A stretch of DNA of 64,000 nucleotides, taken from an uncultured Porphyromonas sp. (GTDB taxonomy: Bacteria > Bacteroidota > Bacteroidia > Bacteroidales > Porphyromonadaceae). Within the stretch, counting starts at the first letter, position 1; every line of letters starts with the position of its first letter. Below the pieces are notes generated by a model. The model saw nothing but the letters and a program-made list of their open reading frames with translations. It was not told the origin of the DNA and made no database searches. The stretch spans positions 1 through 64,000 of the forward strand of contig NZ_CALHDW010000017.1 in NCBI RefSeq assembly GCF_938023125.1. The letters run 5' to 3'. Below are positions 9,208-17,238 of the stretch, one piece after another. A program made the translations under genes and the position numbers.

Positions 9208-9774
9208 ATGGCAAAAAGTAATCTGTATACTCGCACAGGCGACCGAGGTACCACCTCGCTGGTAGGCGGGCAACGCATCAAGAAGAGCGACCTACGGCTC
9301 GAATGCTACGGCACGGTAGACGAACTCAACTCCTTTATTGGCGTACTGCGCGCAGAGGAATTAGAAGCCGCTTCGGCGGAGCAACTCGCCGCTATCCAAA
9401 ACAATCTCTTCGTGATCGGTTCCAATCTTGCAACGGACACCTCCAGCCACGAGCTAAAAGCCTTTTCTCAACTCTCCGAAGAGGTGATCATTGCTCTTGA
9501 GGGGTGGATAGATCAATTAGACGAGGCAACCCCACCCATGACAGGATTCATCTTGCCGGCAGGCGGACGTAGCGCCGCTCTCTGCCATGTGTGCCGCACG
9601 GTAACTCGCCGTGTAGAGCGTCTTTTGTACCGATTAGAGGAAGAAGTTCCCGTAGATGAACCCCTAGAGCGTTATATCAATCGCCTGAGCGACTACTTCT
9701 TTGCCCTTGCACGCTATGAGTCCCATCGCCGCGACGAACCGGAAATTACTTGGCAAAAACATTGTGTAAAATAG
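9208..9774 (+). CDS. ATP:cob(I)alamin adenosyltransferase, PduO type
   Basis: A 188-residue four-helix-bundle enzyme that transfers the adenosyl group of ATP to cob(I)alamin, giving adenosylcobalamin, the cofactor of methylmalonyl-CoA mutase and similar enzymes. The N-terminal ATP-binding loop TRTGDRGTTSLVGG, the YGTVDELNSFIG motif and the C-terminal active-site segment ILPAGGRSAALCHVCRTVTR all match the PduO/EutT-like ATR family. The length is typical. A promoter for the next gene begins inside the 3' end of this gene. Confidence 0.92.
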   Translation: MAKSNLYTRTGDRGTTSLVGGQRIKKSDLRLECYGTVDELNSFIGVLRAEELEAASAEQLAAIQNNLFVIGSNLATDTSSHELKAFSQLSEEVIIALEGWIDQLDEATPPMTGFILPAGGRSAALCHVCRTVTRRVERLLYRLEEEVPVDEPLERYINRLSDYFFALARYESHRRDEPEITWQKHCVK

Positions 9775-9792
9775 AAATAAATACTACTTTTG
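9762..9792 (+). promoter_or_regulatory. Bacteroidota promoter for the DUF2795 gene
   Basis: TTG at 9762-9764, a 20-nt spacer and TACTTTTG at 9785-9792 match the Bacteroidota -33/-7 consensus (TTTG and TAnnTTTG). It gives a leader of about 45 nt before ATG 9845. Confidence 0.75.
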
Positions 9793-9844
9793 CGCGCGAT
9801 AAGTGGCAGAAGCCGAACCTATTTAATAGCAACACGAACTGATT

Positions 9845-10066
9845 ATGTATTGGACACTTGAATTAGCCTCAACCTTGGACGATGCCCCATGGCCTGCTTC
9901 CAAAGATGAACTTATAGACTATGCACAACGCTCGGGCGCTCCTCTTGAGGTCATAGAGATACTCGAAGAGATCGAAGACGAGGGTGAGATATACGAATCT
10001 ATCGAAGACATTTGGCCGGATTACCCTAGAGACGAAGACTTCTTCTTCAACGAAGAGGAATACTAA
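9845..10066 (+). CDS. DUF2795 small acidic protein
   Basis: A 73-residue, strongly acidic protein, very well conserved in Bacteroidota (DUF2795). The core reads APWPASKDELIDYAQRSG followed by a run of Glu/Asp and an aromatic acidic end DEDFFFNEEEY. No enzyme motif, signal peptide or membrane segment is present, so it should be cytoplasmic. It has its own promoter just upstream and a strong terminator 65 bp downstream, so it appears monocistronic. Function is unknown. Confidence 0.85.
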   Translation: MYWTLELASTLDDAPWPASKDELIDYAQRSGAPLEVIEILEEIEDEGEIYESIEDIWPDYPRDEDFFFNEEEY

Positions 10067-10130
10067 CCCTCCCCTCTCTAGAGAGAGCTACTCCCTACTC
10101 GGGTAGCCCTCTTCCCAAGAGAACCCATAA

Positions 10131-10171
10131 AAGATACCGAGCTGTCTCAAGAACGCTCGGTATCTTTTTAT
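10131..10171 (+). terminator. Intrinsic terminator after DUF2795
   Basis: A perfect 12-bp stem, AAGATACCGAGC (10131-10142) with GCTCGGTATCTT (10155-10166), has a 12-nt loop and is followed by TTTTTA. It ends the plus-strand transcript. Confidence 0.9.
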
Positions 10172-10250
10172 ACTATTCTTATGAGGATTACATCTCCCCT
10201 CCCCCATTGCATGCACAAAGGAGGTGGAACAGATGTTTTTTAGTTAGGCA

Positions 10251-13124
10251 TTACAGTAGTATTTTGTAGGTTTTATCCCCTATTACAATGAGGTAGAACG
10301 AGTGTACCCTACCCGAGTAATCCCACTGAGCAACCCCCAAAGCATTTGCCCTATTTTGGGCAATGAGCTTGCCATCTACATCGTAAATAGAGATAGCAGT
10401 AAAGGCTCCTGTATGGAGTGTTATACGCTGATTTACCTTGTCTACAGCAAGCTCTATCTGCGCCTCTACTAACGGAGTAATAGAGGTGCCAATACCTTGA
10501 TACACGATGGCATCATCGTAGTTTCCGTTGTAGTCGTAGACCTGCCAATTTTTCTCTTTTGCAATCTTTACATCACGGTCTAGGCAAATATTTTGTTCAT
10601 TAGTATCCTTTCCATCAATGATGTAGAGTGCAGCTTCGTCAGCAGACGTACGCACTGGCAAACTCTCCATAAGGGCTGTCATATCCTTATCTTTTATGCG
10701 ATTAGCAAAACAATCTACGAATTGAAGCATCTGGTTTTTGGAGAGATCCAACTGCTTTAGAGCATTGTTCCCCACTATAATAGTTTTGAGTTGAGGATTC
10801 TCTTGCAGGTTGAGTTGCTCTAGTTTATTGGCATAGCAACTGAGGGAGACAAGGCGTGTATTGTGGGAGAGATCCAGGCTACTCAGTTCGTTCTCGCCGC
10901 AAGCTAACTCACCCAACAGAGCGTTCTCAGTAAGCGATAAGGTAGCTAGTTTATTGTTGTTACAATAGAGCGTTGCTAGTTTTTTGAGGGGCGAGAGATC
11001 TATGTGGGAAAGCTCATTTTTAGAGCAATCAAGGTATACAATTTCGCTGTTGTGTACTAGGTCTAGAGCCTTAAGTCGGTTTTCTTTAAGAGCGAGAGTG
11101 ACTAATTTAGCCGATGCTGAGAGGTCTATTTGCTCCAGAGCATTGGTCGAGGCTTCGAGGTAAACGAGGTCAGGGAGCATCTTCACATCCAGCCGCTTTA
11201 ACTCAGCACTCTCGGTAGACAGCACAGTGAGCTGAGTATTTTTGCTTACATCCAACGCGCCAAGAGGGTTGAAAGAGCAGTAAAGCTCGGAGAGGAGAGG
11301 TGCCTGATCGAGCGAGAGTTTGGCAATCTTATTTTGGGAACAGAAGAGTATCTTTAGCTCCTTGTTTTGGCTAATATCTAAGGACTCTAAAAGGTTCCAC
11401 GAACAACGTATTTCCTTTAGTTTTGGGTTCTTAGTTAGGTCTATCTTCTCCAATTTATTCCATGAGCAAAGGAGTTGCTCGAGGTCGCTACACTGGGTAA
11501 TATCAAGGCTTGTAAGGAGGCAGTTTTGGCACATAATCTTGGAGATATTGCCCTTGAGCATTATGTTTTTAGAGCGAACTGTGTACTCTACTTCCTTATC
11601 GTTAATCCACTTTCCGTCCAACCCTTCGAGTGCTAATTGCCCATCTCTAGTTCGGATTGTTAGCTTAATCTTGGCTCCTATATCGGCCTTAGTAACGAGG
11701 GAAATCTGCTGCTCTACCTGCTCGCTACAACCCGAGCCATCGCCTTGCAACTCCTCTCTAAGCCCGGCTCGTGTAGTGTAGACATTCCATCCTAGAGCCT
11801 TGGCAAGGGCTGTTTTACTGGTCAATGCACCAGGATTTTCTTTGCTAGGGGTATCGTCTGAAGCTACGTAGATTCGCCCGGAGATGTACTCTTCTATCCT
11901 ATTGGGGAGAGTCTTATACAAAGCATCTAGAGCGCAAGCGTCTAGGTTATTGTCCGCTATATCTAGCCCCATAAGTTGGGGAGCTCCCTCTATACTTACA
12001 GAGCTAAGCAAATTGCCTGCACACTCCACATCGCTCAGCTTTGGGCACCCCGAGATGGCAAGTTGCTTGAGGCTGTTGTGCGACACTTTTAGGGTAGAGA
12101 GCAGGGGTAAGTTGGTACAATTGATGGTTTCAATGCGGTTAGACGAGGCATCCACCTGCACGAGTTCGCTATTTGATGCGAGGTTTAACATGCCCGAAGC
12201 CTTGCTGTTTACAGCTCTGAGGTTACGGAGTTTGGGCAAAAAAGATACGTCTAACCAATTGAAAGAATTGCCCGAAATATCCAATTGGGTAAGCAGGGGC
12301 ATTTCAATAAAAGGCAAGTTACCCAACTCATTATCGGCAGCGAGAAGCTCGTCTAGCAAGTTAAGATCTTGCTTAAAGCCAAGGTCTTTCAACTTATTTG
12401 CGCTGCAATCAATTGATTTCAGCTGCGGACAATTATCCACAATGAGAGTGGTAAGTCCATTTTTTGCCACTCTTAGCTCCTCTAGCAAAGGAAGATTTTT
12501 TACTTCGAGCGAGCCAAAAGCATTCTCCGAGAGGTGCAACTTGAGTAGTGCTGTGCATTGCGAGAGGTCTAGGGAGGTTAGTTTGTTTTTCTCCACAGCA
12601 AGGTAAGAGAGTCTCTTTTGCTGGGAGAGATCGAGCGAAGTTAGCTCATTACTCGAGAGGTCAAGTCTCTCTAATTGCCCTAGTCCATTGAGCGAAAATC
12701 CCTTGAGATTGTTCTCAAACAAGATTAGTTCCTTAAGATTAGGAGCTTCGCTAATCTGCAACGAGGTAATTGCATTGGAGGGAGCCTTGAATATCTTTAG
12801 GTCGTTGGCGTAAATCTTGATGAGAGGATTATCTTTGGCTGCATCGCAATACACTCGCATGGCATAGGTAGGGTCGTCACTCACCATGAACTCCTTGAGT
12901 ACTCCGTCTCCTAAGTCAATATGGATCCAATCTTGTGCATTAGAGACTTCGAACATAAGCCTCTGCCCCTTCTCGCACTGCACAGAGAGGGAGGCAGCTA
13001 GACCTGCTGTGGGGTGCTCTTGAGCCAATAATGAAACCTTTGGTAGTACAAATCCAAAGAGCAATAGGAGCAACAATCGAGCGTTTTTGCCCCTTAGCAT
13101 AGATAAATCAGACTTCTTCTTCAT
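10251..13124 (-). CDS. Large leucine-rich-repeat surface protein with T9SS C-terminal signal
   Basis: 957 residues from ATG 13124, which begins MKKKSDL and a signal peptide ending VSLLAQ; the frame is open ten codons further upstream. Two blocks of about 21-22-residue leucine-rich repeats (roughly 100-400 and 540-850) have the pattern LxxLxCxxNxLxxLDLS, with a Cys or Val at the same repeat position, as in internalin-J-like proteins of Porphyromonas. A spacer between the blocks contains a KIKLTIRTRDG-like segment. The last 70 residues (AISIYDVDGKLIAQ, then YLIVIGDKTYKILL) look like a type IX secretion sorting domain, so the protein is probably exported to the cell surface. An adhesion or biofilm role is inferred from InlJ-like proteins. 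The T9SS genes are not in this window. Confidence 0.85.
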   Translation of the reverse strand: MKKKSDLSMLRGKNARLLLLLLFGFVLPKVSLLAQEHPTAGLAASLSVQCEKGQRLMFEVSNAQDWIHIDLGDGVLKEFMVSDDPTYAMRVYCDAAKDNPLIKIYANDLKIFKAPSNAITSLQISEAPNLKELILFENNLKGFSLNGLGQLERLDLSSNELTSLDLSQQKRLSYLAVEKNKLTSLDLSQCTALLKLHLSENAFGSLEVKNLPLLEELRVAKNGLTTLIVDNCPQLKSIDCSANKLKDLGFKQDLNLLDELLAADNELGNLPFIEMPLLTQLDISGNSFNWLDVSFLPKLRNLRAVNSKASGMLNLASNSELVQVDASSNRIETINCTNLPLLSTLKVSHNSLKQLAISGCPKLSDVECAGNLLSSVSIEGAPQLMGLDIADNNLDACALDALYKTLPNRIEEYISGRIYVASDDTPSKENPGALTSKTALAKALGWNVYTTRAGLREELQGDGSGCSEQVEQQISLVTKADIGAKIKLTIRTRDGQLALEGLDGKWINDKEVEYTVRSKNIMLKGNISKIMCQNCLLTSLDITQCSDLEQLLCSWNKLEKIDLTKNPKLKEIRCSWNLLESLDISQNKELKILFCSQNKIAKLSLDQAPLLSELYCSFNPLGALDVSKNTQLTVLSTESAELKRLDVKMLPDLVYLEASTNALEQIDLSASAKLVTLALKENRLKALDLVHNSEIVYLDCSKNELSHIDLSPLKKLATLYCNNNKLATLSLTENALLGELACGENELSSLDLSHNTRLVSLSCYANKLEQLNLQENPQLKTIIVGNNALKQLDLSKNQMLQFVDCFANRIKDKDMTALMESLPVRTSADEAALYIIDGKDTNEQNICLDRDVKIAKEKNWQVYDYNGNYDDAIVYQGIGTSITPLVEAQIELAVDKVNQRITLHTGAFTAISIYDVDGKLIAQNRANALGVAQWDYSGRVHSFYLIVIGDKTYKILL

Positions 13125-13252
13125 AGCTTTACCATTATAAAAACAACATTCCATGCTTAGAACCTTTGCTACCCCGAGGGGTAAAAGAATCGTAAGCTAA
13201 AGGTATGAATACTCTGACAAATTAAAGAGAGTAAGCCCCAAGTTTGATTAGA

Positions 13253-13302
13253 AAAAGCATAGACTCAAGCTGCACCGAAGTACAACTTGAGTCTATGCTT
13301 TT
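13253..13302 (-). terminator. Terminator downstream of efp
   Basis: A perfect 17-bp inverted repeat: AAAAGCATAGACTCAAG (13253-13269) and CTTGAGTCTATGCTTTT (13286-13302). Read on the minus strand it runs into GCTTTTTC, so it should stop efp transcription before the LRR gene. A-rich flanks on both sides allow some bidirectional activity. Confidence 0.88.
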
Positions 13303-13327
13303 AACGAGTAAAGAGTAAAAGGAGATG

Positions 13328-13894
13328 TTACTCTTTTACGCGGCTAACGTAAGAACCATCACGGGTATCTACCTCGATAAGTTCGCCCTCGTTGATGAAG
13401 AGGGGAACACGTACCTCAGCACCCGTTTCTACGGTTGCAGGTTTGAGGGCATTGGTTGCTGTATCACCCTTGATACCCGGCTCGGTATAGGTAACACGGA
13501 GCACTACGTGAGGGGGAAGCTCGCAGGTAAGCACGGTTTCGCTCTGTGCATGTACCATTGCTTCTACCGTATCACCCTCTTTGAGGAATTGCACACCTTC
13601 GATCCCTTCTCCAGGGATAGTGATCTGCTCAAAAGTCTCTGTGTGCATGAAGTTATACCCCATATCATCCTTGTAGAGGAATTGGTAAGGACGACGCTCG
13701 ATGCGTACTTCTTCTACCTTTACACCGCTATTCCAAGTCTTATCAAGGATGCGGCCTGTAGCCACATTACGCAATTTCGTACGAACGAAAGCAGGGCCTT
13801 TGCCGGGTTTTACATGGAGGAACTCTACGATGAAAAAGTATTGTCCATCGATATCGAGGCACATACCATTTCTAAAATCTGCAGTTGTAGCCAT
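13328..13894 (-). CDS. efp: Elongation factor P
   Basis: A 188-residue protein that matches EF-P over its full length. The N-terminal KOW-like domain has the modification loop HVKPGKGPAFVR, with Lys about 32 at the position that is post-translationally modified in E. coli (Lys34). Two OB-fold domains follow, ending with the characteristic FINEGELIEVDTRDGSYVSR. EF-P rescues ribosomes stalled on polyproline stretches. A lysine in the loop means an EpmAB-like or other lysine-type modification, or none, rather than arginine rhamnosylation. The gene is transcribed alone, with a -7 element about 90 bp upstream. Confidence 0.97.
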   Translation of the reverse strand: MATTADFRNGMCLDIDGQYFFIVEFLHVKPGKGPAFVRTKLRNVATGRILDKTWNSGVKVEEVRIERRPYQFLYKDDMGYNFMHTETFEQITIPGEGIEGVQFLKEGDTVEAMVHAQSETVLTCELPPHVVLRVTYTEPGIKGDTATNALKPATVETGAEVRVPLFINEGELIEVDTRDGSYVSRVKE

Positions 13895-13980
13895 TAGGTC
13901 TATCTATCTTATTATCAATTATTCTTCGTATGCAATGCGAGAGCCATGCGCTACTAGCAAGCAAAAAGCACTCTCGACTA

Positions 13981-13988
13981 CAAAAGTA
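13981..13988 (-). promoter_or_regulatory. Putative -7 element of the efp promoter
   Basis: TACTTTTG on the minus strand matches TAnnTTTG. No good TTG lies 19-21 nt further upstream. It would leave a leader of about 80 nt before efp. Confidence 0.45.
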
Positions 13989-14047
13989 GCCTATTCTCGG
14001 CAAATAGCTGCATTCGGGGCAAAATACGCTGGAGGTACGGCAGGGTA

Positions 14048-14881
14048 TCACCCATTAGAAGGCTTGCAGTAGGATGTGGTCAGGCGGCTCTTTGTTCCAT
14101 CTTTGTAGGTAATCTCTACGGCAATCTGCCGTTCGGGATGGGCACTCTTCTCTATGGGTTCTAAGAGACCGAGGTAATAATAATAGCCTAATAGGTCATA
14201 CTGATTAAAATCGATCTCAGAGAGTTTGCCACAAACAGGCAGGGCAACATAAGACGAAGATAGATCATCATAGAGGGCGGTCCAAGACCAATACTCAAAG
14301 CCTGCCTTAGCCTTGTCTACTATTTCACTATCTAGGTGATAGCCATTGTGGATATAGGAATCGGGAGATCCCGAAATGAATTTGAAGTTATCGTCCATAC
14401 AACTCCCCTTAGGGTACCTATCACTCCAATCTTCTAGAGCAAAGACAGAGATATTTGTGACCTTATCCACATTATACACTTGTGTATAAAGCAAACTCCT
14501 TTCGCTTGGATGTGGATGCCACATGTCGCCATAGGAGCGAGCAATGCTGTCGAAAAGAGCTCTTTTATCCGAATCATCACTACAGACTATATGGGCTTTT
14601 CTCTTAGCCTCTTCCTTAGTTTCTTTTAATGAAGCCCAATAATCGATAGGGATTTTGTGACGATACTCCAAAAATACCATGCGAAAATCTTTCTTTTGAA
14701 GGAGCTCTATCTCCGGCTTTATAAGACGAAAACCATACACTGCATATAGAGACGTTTGCTGTTTGGGATTCTCTTCTTCCCATTTCACCTCCTCTAGTGA
14801 AGACTGAGGAGGCAAGCACCCTACAAACAACAAGGTAATGCAACAAAAAACGGCAACTACGAGAAGCTTACTTCTACTCAT
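14048..14881 (-). CDS. Orphan lipoprotein of unknown function
   Basis: A 277-residue protein with a clear lipoprotein signal: MSRSK, a hydrophobic core, and lipobox LLFVGC with Cys at about 22. The mature part is soluble and charged, rich in Trp and Tyr, with no motif I recognise. It has its own -7 element about 50 bp upstream and is not in an operon: efp lies downstream on the same strand with its own promoter, and the divergent fucosidase is upstream. An envelope location is likely; no function is proposed. Confidence 0.7.
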   Translation of the reverse strand: MSRSKLLVVAVFCCITLLFVGCLPPQSSLEEVKWEEENPKQQTSLYAVYGFRLIKPEIELLQKKDFRMVFLEYRHKIPIDYWASLKETKEEAKRKAHIVCSDDSDKRALFDSIARSYGDMWHPHPSERSLLYTQVYNVDKVTNISVFALEDWSDRYPKGSCMDDNFKFISGSPDSYIHNGYHLDSEIVDKAKAGFEYWSWTALYDDLSSSYVALPVCGKLSEIDFNQYDLLGYYYYLGLLEPIEKSAHPERQIAVEITYKDGTKSRLTTSYCKPSNG

Positions 14882-14931
14882 ACAACTTTCTATTTAGTAA
14901 ATAATAATGGTGTCTCAAAAACCACCTAGCG

Positions 14932-14939
14932 CAAAGATA
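14932..14939 (-). promoter_or_regulatory. -7 element for the 14048-14881 lipoprotein gene
   Basis: TATCTTTG on the minus strand, with a TTG 22 nt further upstream (complement of 14962-14964). The spacing is slightly longer than usual. Confidence 0.55.
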
Positions 14940-15026
14940 TAAAAATACCTACAAACAGCGCCAAAAAAGAAGCAGGTGAGAATTGGCGATTTTTGTGGGT
15001 GGTTTTGAAAAAGAAATAGGGCAAGA

Positions 15027-15070
15027 AATTTCCAAAAACCAGGTGAGATATTTTCCAAAACCAGGCAAGA
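15027..15070. repeat. Tandem 21-22-bp direct repeat in intergenic DNA
   Basis: Two imperfect copies containing TTTCCAAAAACCAGGTGAGA and TTTTCCAAAACCAGGCAAGA follow each other directly between the divergent lipoprotein and fucosidase genes. The surrounding bases are A-rich. The copies end about 30 bp before the fucosidase -7 element, so they could bind a regulator. Confidence 0.6.
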
Positions 15071-15100
15071 AAAAAATATTTTTCAGCCCAAATAGATTCG

Positions 15101-15108
15101 TATCTTTG
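15101..15108 (+). promoter_or_regulatory. -7 element of the fucosidase promoter
   Basis: TATCTTTG matches TAnnTTTG exactly and lies 20 bp before ATG 15129. No clear -33 TTG is present at the usual distance, so activation by a regulator is possible. Confidence 0.6.
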
Positions 15109-15128
15109 CCTAGAAATCCGATGGCAAT

Positions 15129-17189
15129 ATGCGTAATTTATTTCTAGCACTCCTCCTCACCCTACTCTCAGTTGGTTCTGCTTGGGCAGATTGGTTGGGC
15201 GATAAGTACTCCCTCTTCATTCACTACGGACTATACTCAGTAGCCGGCGGAGTATGGCAAGGCACCCCCGTAAAGAGGGGATACTCCGAGCAGATACTCA
15301 CCTTTGGGGTAGGATTCTCCGACGAATATGAGGCACTTACCGAGCAATTCGACGCTAAAGACTTTTCCGCACAAGAGATCGTGCAACTAGCCCAAAGGGC
15401 CGGGATGCGCTCCATTGTCATCACGAGCAAGCATCACGATGGCTTCTGCCTCTGGCGCACAGCTACCACTCCGTACAATTCGTACGATGCCACGCCGGCT
15501 CGCCGCGACCTCGTAGGCGAAATTGCAACCGCATGCCATCAGGCAGGTCTAGGCTTTGGCCTCTACTTCTCGCTCATTGATTGGCACTACCCCTACGCCA
15601 TGCCATTCTCGTCTCACAATGCCGATCCCATCACCCCTCTACACCACGAATACAACCTAAAGCAGGTACGTGAGTTGCTGACTCAGTATGGAGCCGTAGA
15701 CGAATTGTGGTTCGATATGGGGTCGATGCAGCAGAGCCAGAGTAGAGAAATGTACCAACTCGTACACAGCTTGCAGCCGCAATGCATGGTAAGCGGGCGC
15801 TTGGGCAACGACTTTGCGGACTTCTGTGTGATGGCAGACAACGAGTACCCCGATTACTCCATGGTCATGCCTTGGCAAACGGCAGCCTCCATATTTGACG
15901 AGACTTGGGGGTATCGCTCTTGGCAAGAGCGCGGAAAAGTAGAAGACAAAGTACAAGAGAAGCTACAATCGCTCCTAAGTGTGGTATCCGGCGGTGGCAA
16001 ATATCTATTAAACATCGGCCCTATGGGCAGTGGTAAAATAGTAGACTTCGAGAGAGAGGTACTGCAACGTATCGGAGACTGGATTGCCCCTATCCAACAA
16101 GCTATCTACCAAACTCAACCCTCCCCATGGGGGGTAAAGAGAGAGTTGCCCCTCGCTACCGTTGCCCCCGATGGCAAGACCCTATACCTTTTTGTCCCCT
16201 ATGATAGAGAAGGTAAAGAGATTATTCTCCCTCCGATTAAGGGTAAAATGCTCCGTATCCAAACGCTCCGAGGGAAGGGAAAAATAATTCACCAAAAACA
16301 AACAAAAGGGGCTATCTCCTTTACGCTAGAGGGTGCAGCTCCCGAAGATTATTACACGGTACTCGCCCTCCACTTCGACCGCCCCTTATCCCTCATTACC
16401 CCACCCCACAATGCGAAGCGGCTCTATCCTCTAGAAGCCGAGGCTCTATACGCCCATTCGCAAATAGACTACTATACAGGGTATCGTAGCATTGTGGGGT
16501 ATCGCTGGTATCCCCAACACGGGAAGCAAAAAGCTACCCTATCTTTCACAAAAGAGGAAAAAGGGGAAAATATACAGCTAAACATAGCCGGGGAAAAGCA
16601 AGTGATAGCACTTCTTTCGGCGGACTCCTCCCTCTACACAACGCCCCTCAACGCACTCCATTGGCAGCAGCTCCTTGTGGCTTCCTCCGGCGGCCGATTT
16701 GGTACACTTCCTGCCAAATTCACACAAAAAGAAGAGTTCAATCCCGAACAGTGGCGCACCCTTCCGGTATCGTTTGCGTATCAAGAAAAAGTATCCCAAG
16801 GCTCTGCACGCTACCTACGCTACACCCTCACGGCAGACCGAGATCTAGTACTTCCTCTAGAGATTCAGTTCTCGGAGGGGATGCTTTGCCTCGTGGATGG
16901 CACCATTGTAGCAGGGGCAATTTATCGACCCCAAGAGTCGGGAAGATTGCACCAACACACGCTACGCCTCCCTCTCAAAAAAGGCTCCCATACCCTCCTA
17001 GTCAAGCTATACAATCGTGAGAGCCGATCCATGGAGGCGCACATTACTCCTCTCCCACAAATCCGACTTTGGCACAAAAGCATCCAACTCCCATCTGTAC
17101 GGACGCCTTTTACGCTAGAAATTACAAAGGAAATGAAGCCACCCTTTGCCTCACCGGCTCATCTGTATGGTATTGATTTAGCGTTATAA
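15129..17189 (+). CDS. Alpha-L-fucosidase, glycoside hydrolase family 29
   Basis: A 686-residue exported enzyme: a signal peptide to about residue 20 (ending GSAWA), then the GH29 catalytic barrel. Diagnostic segments are FIHYGLYS, ITSKHHDGFCLW (about 98-109) and DELWFDMG (about 191-198), where Asp about 196 is the expected nucleophile. The last 250 residues form beta-rich accessory domains, so the protein is longer than minimal GH29 enzymes (about 450). It removes L-fucose from host glycans such as mucin or Lewis antigens, probably in the periplasm or at the surface. It is a single gene with its own -7 element and converges on the ccsBA operon. Confidence 0.93.
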   Translation: MRNLFLALLLTLLSVGSAWADWLGDKYSLFIHYGLYSVAGGVWQGTPVKRGYSEQILTFGVGFSDEYEALTEQFDAKDFSAQEIVQLAQRAGMRSIVITSKHHDGFCLWRTATTPYNSYDATPARRDLVGEIATACHQAGLGFGLYFSLIDWHYPYAMPFSSHNADPITPLHHEYNLKQVRELLTQYGAVDELWFDMGSMQQSQSREMYQLVHSLQPQCMVSGRLGNDFADFCVMADNEYPDYSMVMPWQTAASIFDETWGYRSWQERGKVEDKVQEKLQSLLSVVSGGGKYLLNIGPMGSGKIVDFEREVLQRIGDWIAPIQQAIYQTQPSPWGVKRELPLATVAPDGKTLYLFVPYDREGKEIILPPIKGKMLRIQTLRGKGKIIHQKQTKGAISFTLEGAAPEDYYTVLALHFDRPLSLITPPHNAKRLYPLEAEALYAHSQIDYYTGYRSIVGYRWYPQHGKQKATLSFTKEEKGENIQLNIAGEKQVIALLSADSSLYTTPLNALHWQQLLVASSGGRFGTLPAKFTQKEEFNPEQWRTLPVSFAYQEKVSQGSARYLRYTLTADRDLVLPLEIQFSEGMLCLVDGTIVAGAIYRPQESGRLHQHTLRLPLKKGSHTLLVKLYNRESRSMEAHITPLPQIRLWHKSIQLPSVRTPFTLEITKEMKPPFASPAHLYGIDLAL

Positions 17190-17229
17190 AAAAAGAGGGG
17201 AGAGGAAGAGACTTGCTCTATCCCTCCCC
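17188..17229 (-). terminator. Terminator of the seven-gene haem operon
   Basis: Read on the minus strand, GGGGAG...CTCCCC with an inner AGAG/CTCT stem is followed by CTTTTTTTATA. The T-tract overlaps the stop codon of the converging fucosidase gene. Confidence 0.75.
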
Positions 17230-17238
17230 GGATTCCCC

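Noticed and set aside
10251..13154. Plus-strand open frames of up to 240 codons opposite the LRR gene
   Set aside because: They arise from the regular codon use of the repeats and look like low-complexity Ser/Leu-rich products.
13325..13897. 190-codon plus-strand frame opposite efp
   Set aside because: It is an exact mirror of elongation factor P, which is unmistakable.
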